This document shows, piece by piece, positions 1 to 6,197 of a stretch of DNA of 13,466 bases. The position numbers and the translations under genes were made by a program. The notes beneath the pieces were generated by a model. It did no database searches. It was not told the DNA's origin and saw only the letters and a list, made by a program, of their open reading frames with translations. The first letter of the stretch is position 1, and each line of letters starts with the position of its first letter. Source of the stretch: Flavobacteriales bacterium UBA5869 (GTDB lineage: Bacteria > Bacteroidota > Bacteroidia > Flavobacteriales_D > Crocinitomicaceae); assembly GCA_002432565.1 (NCBI GenBank), contig DJFP01000212.1, positions 2,145 to 15,610 on the forward strand, in the 5' to 3' direction.

Positions 1-134
1 TTCATCATCATGAAATAAATAGATTCGCGGTATCGGTCCATCAATTGCGCATATGCAGCCTGGTCGCCGTTTCTTGCCTGGTCTACCAAAACCAGATCTA
101 TGCGTGCTTTGTCCGATAAGTGATCTACTTCCAT
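1..134 (-). CDS. ECF-type RNA polymerase sigma factor, N-terminal fragment (gene runs off the left edge)
   Basis: The minus strand from the ATG at 134..132 stays open to the window edge and encodes 44 residues beginning MEVDHLSDKARIDLVLVDQA. The following ARNGDQAAYAQLMDRYRESI segment has the look of sigma-70 region 2 at the start of an ECF (RpoE/SigW-like) sigma factor, where a short N-terminal helix leads straight into the core-RNA-polymerase-binding helix. The DNA-binding regions 2.4 and 4 lie outside the window, so the regulon cannot be guessed. Its start overlaps the end of the upstream glycosyltransferase gene by 10 bases (125..134), which suggests co-transcription and coupled translation. 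The gene is cut by the window edge and shows no sign of being broken. The family call is from recognition of the N-terminus only. Confidence 0.8.
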   Translation of the reverse strand, partial: MEVDHLSDKARIDLVLVDQARNGDQAAYAQLMDRYRESIYFMMM

Positions 135-1261
135 TTCGAAGAGTTTTTTTGCAATGCTGAATAATAAAAAAATGGAAGTATCAAAACATATACCAAGTCC
201 GTAACTGGCAGTAGCGCAATAAATCCAGGGGATTTCAACTTTTTAAAACAAAGTCCCAAAAGCCACCATTTTATTGCTGTTACAAAACCAAAACCTGCCA
301 GAGCATGTATCCACCATCCACTTTGTAAAATCAAAAGAACGAAAGATATCAGCATCAAAATCAGGGTGGCAGGATATATTCCTAACATTGCTTTTTTGAA
401 AACCTTGTATCGCGGAGAGGTGGTGTAGTGCCGCGACTTTTGAAGCACGAACGATTCCCAGTCTTCTTTCGCTTCGCTGTATTGGAACGAATCCGGATCC
501 AATTGAATGGTATAATTGCTTTTCCTTGCAGCTTCTTGTATGAACAGGTCGTCATCACCCGACATTAGGGAATAATGCGACTTAAACCCGTTGGTGGATT
601 TAAAAACCTCTTTTGTGTAAGCCATATTCCGGCCAACTCCCATGTAAGGGATTTTGTTGATAGCCATGGAAAAGTAATTCACTGCAATCATAGTCGTGTC
701 AAAACGTATGATTTTATTCAGGAATCCTTTTTTCTTCCGGTATGGACCGTAGCCTAAAACGATCTGTTTCTTCTCATTGAAACGTTCTGCCATTTTTCGC
801 AGCCAGAATTCGCTTGCGGGAGTGCAATCCGCATCCGTTAGTACCAGGTGCTCGTATTGCGCTTTTTTGATCCCTAAAGTCAAGGGGAATTTTTTACTGG
901 GAGTCAAATGTCTGCTTCTTTCCACTTCCATTACAACGAGGTTCGGGTATTGCCGGCTCAGCGCATCCAATAAATACCTCGAATCATCCATGGATTGATT
1001 GTTAATCACAACCACTTCAAACGGAGCCGGGTAGTCCTGTTCCAGGATTTTGGGAAGGTTTTCGTATAAATTATCGGATTCATTGCGTGCAGCGATTACG
1101 ATCGATACCGGAGGTAAATTGGATTGGGCAGGCTTACCTTTCCAAAAAGCCAGTCTCCCGAAGAAGAAAATGGAATAAAGCAATTGAATAAGCAGTAATC
1201 CTGCAAAAATCCAAAAGATATAAAATACGCCTGGTTCCTGTAGTTCGGGGATAATTTTCAT
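125..1261 (-). CDS. Membrane-anchored family 2 glycosyltransferase
   Basis: The product is 378 residues. A hydrophobic segment at about 12-35 anchors the N-terminus. A GT-A fold follows: the start of the nucleotide-sugar domain (SIVIAARNE, 53-61), a second strand (EVVVINNQS, 82-90), the metal-binding DAD motif (LTDADC, 141-146), and an acidic GDDD (235-238) as the likely catalytic-base region. QKSRHY at 274-279 resembles the (Q/R)xxRW motif of processive GT2 enzymes but has H for W. Hydrophobic segments at about 292-313, 318-338 and 347-370 form a C-terminal membrane bundle. Such proteins use nucleotide sugars at the cytoplasmic face to build lipid-linked or envelope glycans; the acceptor cannot be told. 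The ATG at 1261..1259 is the natural start, with a candidate promoter about 20 bases upstream. The gene overlaps the downstream sigma factor gene by 10 bases. Confidence 0.88.
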   Translation of the reverse strand: MKIIPELQEPGVFYIFWIFAGLLLIQLLYSIFFFGRLAFWKGKPAQSNLPPVSIVIAARNESDNLYENLPKILEQDYPAPFEVVVINNQSMDDSRYLLDALSRQYPNLVVMEVERSRHLTPSKKFPLTLGIKKAQYEHLVLTDADCTPASEFWLRKMAERFNEKKQIVLGYGPYRKKKGFLNKIIRFDTTMIAVNYFSMAINKIPYMGVGRNMAYTKEVFKSTNGFKSHYSLMSGDDDLFIQEAARKSNYTIQLDPDSFQYSEAKEDWESFVLQKSRHYTTSPRYKVFKKAMLGIYPATLILMLISFVLLILQSGWWIHALAGFGFVTAIKWWLLGLCFKKLKSPGFIALLPVTDLVYVLILPFFYYSALQKNSSKWK

Positions 1262-1281
1262 TAAAGTCTCTTCTTCGCATA

Positions 1282-1289
1282 CAAAGATG
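1282..1289 (-). promoter_or_regulatory. Possible -7 box for the glycosyltransferase/sigma factor operon
   Basis: Read on the minus strand, this is CATCTTTG, one mismatch from the Bacteroidota -7 consensus TAnnTTTG. It would give a leader of roughly 15 bases before the glycosyltransferase ATG. It sits back to back with the tgt -7 box at 1311..1318, in the same relative position to its gene. No convincing -33 element is visible, so this is tentative. Confidence 0.35.
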
Positions 1290-1310
1290 GGGCTCTTTCC
1301 GAAATCCCCT

Positions 1311-1318
1311 TATCTTTG
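1311..1318 (+). promoter_or_regulatory. Bacteroidota-type -7 box (TATCTTTG) of tgt
   Basis: TATCTTTG matches the Bacteroidota primary sigma -7 consensus TAnnTTTG exactly. It ends 24 bases before the tgt ATG at 1343, leaving a leader of about 15-20 bases. The same octamer occurs just ahead of dnaB. The TTG that would extend the tgt reading frame upstream (1316) lies inside this box, which argues against that start. The -33 element is not obvious. Confidence 0.6.
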
Positions 1319-1342
1319 CAGCGTTTATTTTTCAACACAATT

Positions 1343-2473
1343 ATGCACTTTGAACTGAAGCATACCGACCCACATTCGAAAGCAAGAGCCGGATTGGTCC
1401 ACACGGATCACGGAACCATTGAAACTCCGATCTTTATGCCTGTTGGGACTCAGGGTACAGTAAAAGGCGTTCATCAACAGGAATTGCGGGACGATGTGGA
1501 AGCCCAGATTATTTTGGGGAATACTTTTCATTTATACCTGCGTCCGGGACTGGAAGTCATTGAAGGGGCAGGAGGATTACATCAGTTCATTGGCTGGGAA
1601 AGGCCGATCTTAACAGATAGTGGCGGCTACCAGGTGTATTCGTTGGCTACAAGCCGTAAAATTACCGAAGAAGGGGTTCGTTTTCAATCACATCACGACG
1701 GAAGCTATCATTTCTTTTCGCCGGAAAGAGCGATCGATATTCAGCGCACAATCGGGGCAGATATCATTATGGCTTTTGATGAGTGTACACCATATCCCTG
1801 CGACTACAATTATGCGAAAAGGTCGATGCACATGACTCACCGCTGGTTGAAACGTTGTATAACCCAAATGGATTCGACAGAGCCGAAATACGGTTATTCC
1901 CAGGCTTTATTCCCGATTGTACAGGGGAGTGTTTACCCGGATTTGAGAAAGGAATCGGCGGAATTTATCGCAGAACAAGGTGCTGTTGGAAATGCCATCG
2001 GAGGATTATCCGTGGGGGAGCCGGATGAAGATATGTACAGCATGACCGATTTGGTATGCTCCATTCTCCCGACGGACAAGCCGCGTTATTTGATGGGGGT
2101 CGGAACACCTGTAAATATTCTGGAATCCATTGCGATGGGAGTAGATATGTTTGACTGTGTCATGCCTTCCCGCAATGCACGCCACGGAATGTTGTTTACT
2201 TCCGAAGGAACGATCAATATCAAAAATCACAAGTGGAAAATGGATTTTTCTCCCCTGGACCCGAATGGCACGGCTTATGTAGACCAGGTTTACACAAAAG
2301 CATATTTGCACCATTTGATCAAAGCAAAGGAAAATTTGGCAATTCAAATTGCGACAATTCACAATTTAGCCTTTTATTTGGCGTTGGTTAAGGAAGCCCG
2401 CAGAAGAATTCTGGACGGGACTTTCAGAGCCTGGAAGGACGAACAAGTTAAAAAACTGGGAAGAAGGATTTAA
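1343..2473 (+). CDS. tgt: tRNA-guanine(34) transglycosylase (queuine/preQ1 tRNA-ribosyltransferase)
   Basis: Tgt swaps guanine 34 in the anticodon of GUN tRNAs for preQ1 during queuosine synthesis. The 376-residue product has the family's usual length and (beta/alpha)8-barrel landmarks: TDSGGYQ (91-97, D92), FDEC (145-148, D146), VQG (193-195), GGLSVGE (220-226) and DMFDCVMP (268-275), with D271 as the probable nucleophile by alignment with Z. mobilis D280. The bacterial zinc site is incomplete: where C318, C320 and C323 stand in the Z. mobilis enzyme, this protein has G309, A311 and D314, although the histidine ligand (H340, in TIHNL) remains. Surrounding residues such as AYLHHL are normal, so this is not a frame error. 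I chose ATG 1343 because the protein then begins MHFELKHTD as in relatives; a TTG nine codons upstream lies in the -7 box. The stop directly abuts the next ATG (TAAATG). Confidence 0.97.
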   Translation: MHFELKHTDPHSKARAGLVHTDHGTIETPIFMPVGTQGTVKGVHQQELRDDVEAQIILGNTFHLYLRPGLEVIEGAGGLHQFIGWERPILTDSGGYQVYSLATSRKITEEGVRFQSHHDGSYHFFSPERAIDIQRTIGADIIMAFDECTPYPCDYNYAKRSMHMTHRWLKRCITQMDSTEPKYGYSQALFPIVQGSVYPDLRKESAEFIAEQGAVGNAIGGLSVGEPDEDMYSMTDLVCSILPTDKPRYLMGVGTPVNILESIAMGVDMFDCVMPSRNARHGMLFTSEGTINIKNHKWKMDFSPLDPNGTAYVDQVYTKAYLHHLIKAKENLAIQIATIHNLAFYLALVKEARRRILDGTFRAWKDEQVKKLGRRI

Positions 2474-3586
2474 ATGCTCAAGATCTTAGATCGCTATATC
2501 ATTCGGAAATTTCTCACAACATTCTTTTTTATGTTGGGGATTATCATGCTTTTGGCCATGGTTTTCGATGTTGCCGAGCGTTTATCTGAGTTCATCAGTA
2601 ACCAGGCGCCTTTAAAGGCAATTATTTTTGATTACTATTTCAATTTCCTGCTTTACTACGGAAATACATTCTCGTCCATGATCGTTTTCATTTCTGTGAT
2701 CTGGTTTACAGCGAAAATGGCGCAGGAAGCGGAAATTATCCCGATGCTCAACAGCGGAAGACCTTTTACCCGGATTCTCCGTCCGTATATGATTGCGGCA
2801 ACAATCCTGATGCTGATGTCTTTGGTGTTGAACCACTTTGTGCTGCCAAGAGCGAATCGGGTCCGTCTTGACTTTGAGGAATCATTTTACCGCGACCGTT
2901 TATTGGTGGAAAATTACCATGCGGAATTCCCTGGAAATGAGCTGGTTCATTATGCGAGTTATAATTCTCACGAGAATATAATCAATGATTTTGTCATTGA
3001 AAAATACGATAGGCACAACCGCCTGCTTCACTTTTTAAAAGCGCGAACGGCAACCGTTGCACCAGATTCATCGAACTGGCATTTGGTCGACGTGTTCGAG
3101 CGGGTGATCAGCTTTAATGATACACTTCCGTTTAAAGATCAGGTGGTGAATCAAAAAATGGACTTGATCGAAAAACACAATAAGGATACAATTCTACCTT
3201 ATAAGATCGAAGATATGGCTATCCGGGATAATATTGCCGAAGCGATGACCTATACCGAATTAAAGGCATTTATTAAAAAGGAACGGGAGAAAGGAAATGC
3301 CAATACACCGAGTTTTGAAATAGAACTTTACCAACGTACCAGTTATCCCTGTGCAACTTATGTCCTGACTTTGATCGGGGTGAGTGTTTCGAGCAGGAAG
3401 AAACGCGGCGGTATCGGTGTGAATATTGCAATCGGTTTGCTGTTTGTATTCATCTATATTTTCGCCATGAAAGTTACAACAGTTGCGGCTACAACGGTTG
3501 GTTTTCCTCCGGTTGTAGCAGTATGGCTCCCGAATATTATCTTTGGTGTCCTGGCTATATTTATGTACCGTGTTGCTCCTAAATAA
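2474..3586 (+). CDS. LptF/LptG (YjgP/YjgQ) family permease
   Basis: This 370-residue inner-membrane protein has the layout of the LPS-export permeases LptF and LptG. Three membrane segments (about 11-31, 55-77, 102-122) come first, then a periplasmic beta-rich domain of roughly 165 residues (about 125-288), then three more (about 290-304, 316-334, 347-366). The opening LDRYIIRKFL and the cytoplasmic EAEIIPMLNSGRPFTRILRP stretch (85-104), where the LptB ATPase would dock, are typical. With LptB the complex extracts lipopolysaccharide from the inner membrane and feeds it to the LptC/LptA bridge. Sequence alone does not say which of the two paralogues this is, so no symbol is given. Its ATG follows the tgt stop without a gap and its own stop overlaps the next gene's start (TAATG), indicating a translationally coupled operon. 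Confidence 0.92.
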   Translation: MLKILDRYIIRKFLTTFFFMLGIIMLLAMVFDVAERLSEFISNQAPLKAIIFDYYFNFLLYYGNTFSSMIVFISVIWFTAKMAQEAEIIPMLNSGRPFTRILRPYMIAATILMLMSLVLNHFVLPRANRVRLDFEESFYRDRLLVENYHAEFPGNELVHYASYNSHENIINDFVIEKYDRHNRLLHFLKARTATVAPDSSNWHLVDVFERVISFNDTLPFKDQVVNQKMDLIEKHNKDTILPYKIEDMAIRDNIAEAMTYTELKAFIKKEREKGNANTPSFEIELYQRTSYPCATYVLTLIGVSVSSRKKRGGIGVNIAIGLLFVFIYIFAMKVTTVAATTVGFPPVVAVWLPNIIFGVLAIFMYRVAPK

Positions 3587-4347
3587 TGAGATTCATTGTT
3601 TTATTTTGTTTATTGGCAGGGTGTATTTATCGATTACACGCGCAAATTGTAAATATTGAGAACCGGCGTATTTACGAAGATACTTCCGGTTGGAGCGGTG
3701 CTTTGGATGCAGGGTTTTCCGTTACTCAAAACTCACCGGATATCTTGTATTCGGGGAATTTCCGCCCAAGGGTGCAATACAAAAACCGTAAAAATCATTA
3801 CCTGATAATTACTGACCTGAATTATGCGGCATCTAATAAAACAACCTATGCCAATTCCGGGATGGCCCACTTCCGGTATGCGAGGCGGATTAAATACAGC
3901 CCGTGGAAATGGGAAGCTTATACTCAGATTCAATACAACCAGCTGTTGAACCAACGTGTCAGGTATTTGATGGGGACCGGTCCGCGCTGGAAGTTTATCG
4001 ATACAAACAACGTACGCTTTTTTGTGGGAACCTCCACTTTCTGGGAATACGAAGAATTAACGGAAGATGGTGTTATTAATGACAATATGCGCTGGAGTAA
4101 TTACCTGAGTTGGTTTATTCGTACCAAAACAGGGTTCAGCTTTTCAGCTACTACTTATTACCAGCCAAGATGGGACCGTTTTAATGATTTTCGCTTCTCC
4201 GGACAGTACACAATCGGCCAGGCGATCACCAAAAGATTGGACATGCGTTTTGAATTTAACATCTATTATGACAGTGCGCCGCCGGTAAATGTGAGGAAAA
4301 CAGTTTTTAGTTCATTGGCTGGGATTCACTTGCGTTTAGGGGAGTAG
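3586..4347 (+). CDS. DUF481-like outer-membrane beta-barrel protein
   Basis: The product is 253 residues. It starts with a short hydrophobic signal peptide (about 1-19, cleavage expected after LHA, before Q20). The rest is rich in alternating aromatic and polar strands (for example HYLIITDLNYA, WEAYTQIQYNQL, FSFSATTYYQP, MRFEFNIYYD) and ends in a terminal strand (AGIHLRLGE), as expected for a small outer-membrane barrel. The pattern resembles DUF481/YdiY-type proteins, whose substrate is unknown. LAGC at residues 10-13 would pass as a lipobox, but the hydrophobic stretch before it is short, so ordinary signal peptidase I cleavage seems likelier. The ATG overlaps the stop of the permease gene by one base. 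Placement after an LPS-export permease is consistent with an envelope role but does not define one. Confidence 0.72.
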   Translation: MRFIVLFCLLAGCIYRLHAQIVNIENRRIYEDTSGWSGALDAGFSVTQNSPDILYSGNFRPRVQYKNRKNHYLIITDLNYAASNKTTYANSGMAHFRYARRIKYSPWKWEAYTQIQYNQLLNQRVRYLMGTGPRWKFIDTNNVRFFVGTSTFWEYEELTEDGVINDNMRWSNYLSWFIRTKTGFSFSATTYYQPRWDRFNDFRFSGQYTIGQAITKRLDMRFEFNIYYDSAPPVNVRKTVFSSLAGIHLRLGE

Positions 4348-4476
4348 TGCTGTTTTTAAACTGTCTGTTTTTGATCTTTTTTTGAATTATCCCGATTCTT
4401 TTTTAACAAACGTTGATTTTTTCGCCTTTCTATTCGAATTATCTTAATTAGGAATTAGAAACTAAAAACAGAAATT

Positions 4477-4692
4477 ATGAAAAAGTTAGTTTTGGGAGTT
4501 TCAGCAATGGCATTGTTGGGCCTGGCATCGTGTAAGAAGGATTATGATTGTGAGTGTACTTACCAGGATACGGGTAGTACAACTATCACAGAACACAAGA
4601 CCATTAAAAATTCATCGTTGGATGACGCGAAAAAAACCTGTGATGGTTACGAAACGGATGGTTCTATTGTGAAAACATGTACACTTTTATAG
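4477..4692 (+). CDS. Small cysteine-rich lipoprotein of unknown function
   Basis: The product is 71 residues. MKKLVLGVSAMALLGLASC is a clear lipoprotein signal with lipobox LASC (16-19). The 52-residue mature chain starts CKKDYDCEC and has four more cysteines at 25, 27, 55 and 68, in a CxC...C...C layout. These could form two disulfides in the periplasm or at the outer membrane. Small lipoproteins of this general pattern are common in Bacteroidota, but I know of no assigned function. The gene stands alone: 129 bases separate it from the DUF481-like gene, an A-rich leader without a Shine-Dalgarno precedes the ATG, and a strong terminator lies about 55 bases past the stop. TATCTTAA at 4440..4447 is a weak -7 candidate. 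Confidence 0.82.
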   Translation: MKKLVLGVSAMALLGLASCKKDYDCECTYQDTGSTTITEHKTIKNSSLDDAKKTCDGYETDGSIVKTCTLL

Positions 4693-4746
4693 TGTAAAGT
4701 TTCATATGATTGATAAGGTTTAAAACCTTTCAGTATATAATAAATG

Positions 4747-4802
4747 CCCTGTCTTGAAATAAATTGGCACGATCTCTTTCAAGACGGGGTTTTATTTTTT
4801 TT
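4747..4802 (+). terminator. Rho-independent terminator after the small lipoprotein gene
   Basis: CCCTGTCTTGAAA (4747-4759) pairs with TTTCAAGACGGGG (4777-4789), a 13-bp stem with one T-G wobble and a 17-base loop, followed by TTTTATTTTTTTT. The T-rich tail shows that it acts on plus-strand transcripts. On the minus strand the flank is mixed A/T, so it is a poor terminator for the converging transporter gene. Confidence 0.85.
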
Positions 4803-4855
4803 GGTCATTCAAATGTTTCCTTTAAATACTTTTCCATTTTCCATTGAACCATTCT

Positions 4856-6085
4856 TTAGAATTCATCCAAATGAGCGTGTGCAACATCTTTTTTACGGCT
4901 AAGCAGAAAGATAATGAGCATTGTGAGGGCGCTGAAGAAGAAGCCAGCTCCTGCAACGATAGTTGTTATCGCGTAATTCCCGTCGCCTATTGCTTCGTAA
5001 ATCTTATTCCCGATAAACATAGAAAGGAAACCATACATTGCCAGTGCTGCTCCCGAATAGGTTCCCATTAATTTCTTAGGGGAATACTGAAGTATCAGGC
5101 TTAAAAAGATCGGCACGATTAAAATTTCTCCGATAAAATTCAAACACAAAAAAGCGGTCATGAACTTGGGGTCATCGGTTTGACTGTTCGACATAGTAAT
5201 GATTGCCGCGAGGATGGAAATGGTGGCAGCTCCGAACCCGATACTGATTTTTAAAAGCGGAGAGAACTTGAAACGGTTCCATACAATTCCGAAAATCAGG
5301 TAGCCAATCATAGGGATGAGGGCCGGTATCATACTTACGAATAAACTGTTGTCGGAAGATCTGAATCCGCTGTAATTAAAATTCTCCATGGTACGGTTCA
5401 AAAGTGTTTCGAACAGCCAGTAAACGAACAGGCCTAAAATGGAAAGAAAGATGACCTCGTTGATACGGCTTCCAAACTCCTGGTTTGCGCGGATTTCATC
5501 AGCAGGTTCCTGCGGTTTCTTGATAAGGAAACACAGTCCGATAATAATCAGGAAGCAGATAATACAGGTGGTGAACCCGCTTTTGAAGGTTTCGGCTAAT
5601 TCCAGGTAACGGAATGCTCTTGGCGCAAGAAAGGATCCGAGATTAATAGCGAAAATGCTCAAGGTCATTGCTCCGTCCATTTTCTGTTTCCGATCGGAAT
5701 AAACCGTCCCTATCGATTTTAAGATAGCCGGTGAGAAAATGCATTGCCCTACAATGAAGACAAACATTCCCAGATAGAACATCCCCAGCGTTTCTTTCAT
5801 GAATAGCAGAATTCCGAATATCTGGAGCGCAGAACTAACAATAATTGCGACTTTAGGGCCGAGTAAAAAGTCTACGATCAATCCGCCGAAAATACGTGCA
5901 AACAATAACGCAGAAGCAAATGTGAGCAACAGCTCATTAGCATCATCACCATATAAATTCATGGACTCGCTGATGAGGTAGCTGTAGGTAAAGGTTTGTA
6001 ACCCGTAGAAAGCAAATCGTTCCAGGAAAAGTAAACTGTTTAGAATGCTTGATTGTCCTAAGTAGTATTGATTTTTAGTTGGCAT
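4856..6085 (-). CDS. POT/PTR2-like major facilitator superfamily transporter
   Basis: The 409-residue product has about twelve hydrophobic segments. Features of proton-dependent oligopeptide transporters are visible: LERFAFYG (21-28) in the first helix, FGGLIVDFLLGPK (66-78) at the helix 2-3 loop, and a late GEILIVPIFLSL (319-330) with a helix glutamate at 320, followed by P336. The first glutamate of the family's ExxER proton-coupling motif is replaced (L19, with E22 and R23 kept), and the length is below the usual 450-500, so di- or tripeptide transport is only a guess. I start at ATG 6085 (MPTKNQYYLG); a TTG 16 codons upstream would make a non-conserved extension that translates across the palindrome at 6112..6129. 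It lies 112 bases downstream of mutS2 on the same strand and may share its transcript. Confidence 0.8.
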   Translation of the reverse strand: MPTKNQYYLGQSSILNSLLFLERFAFYGLQTFTYSYLISESMNLYGDDANELLLTFASALLFARIFGGLIVDFLLGPKVAIIVSSALQIFGILLFMKETLGMFYLGMFVFIVGQCIFSPAILKSIGTVYSDRKQKMDGAMTLSIFAINLGSFLAPRAFRYLELAETFKSGFTTCIICFLIIIGLCFLIKKPQEPADEIRANQEFGSRINEVIFLSILGLFVYWLFETLLNRTMENFNYSGFRSSDNSLFVSMIPALIPMIGYLIFGIVWNRFKFSPLLKISIGFGAATISILAAIITMSNSQTDDPKFMTAFLCLNFIGEILIVPIFLSLILQYSPKKLMGTYSGAALAMYGFLSMFIGNKIYEAIGDGNYAITTIVAGAGFFFSALTMLIIFLLSRKKDVAHAHLDEF

Positions 6086-6102
6086 AGTTATTTTTTTATT
6101 GA

Positions 6103-6196
6103 GTTCAAAAGTTCCGATAGCTATCGGAATCAAAAGAGTTCAAAGATTAGAACTTTAATCAAAAAATGAACGTTTGAACCGTTTTAACTTTTGAAC
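6103..6196. repeat. Intergenic cluster of GTTCAAA/TTTGAAC heptamers
   Basis: The mutS2-transporter gap holds GTTCAAA at 6103-6109 and 6138-6144 and its reverse complement TTTGAAC at 6173-6179 and 6190-6196. The outer pair extends to a 9-bp inverted repeat (GTTCAAAAG at 6103-6111, CTTTTGAAC at 6188-6196). Another TTTGAAC is at 8471-8477, just before xth. Function unknown; the low complexity of the motif leaves chance possible. Confidence 0.4.
6112..6129. repeat. Perfect 18-bp palindrome in the mutS2-transporter gap
   Basis: TTCCGATAGCTATCGGAA is fully self-complementary. As RNA it would form a 7-bp stem with an AGCT loop. No T-run follows on either strand, so it is not a standard terminator. 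It lies 27 bases upstream of the transporter ATG, where it could be a protein-binding site, an mRNA hairpin, or a member of a dispersed repeat family. Confidence 0.65.
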
Positions 6197-6197
6197 A

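Noticed and set aside
1316..1342. Upstream TTG start extending tgt by nine residues
   Set aside because: The TTG lies inside the TATCTTTG promoter box and the added residues do not resemble Tgt N-termini; ATG 1343 gives the family-typical start.
4844..5071. 75-residue plus-strand open frame with several cysteines
   Set aside because: It lies antisense to the end of the transporter gene and mirrors its codons; there is no signal peptide or independent promoter.
6086..6133. TTG start extending the transporter by 16 residues
   Set aside because: It would translate the 18-bp palindrome, uses a rarer start codon and precedes the family-like N-terminus.
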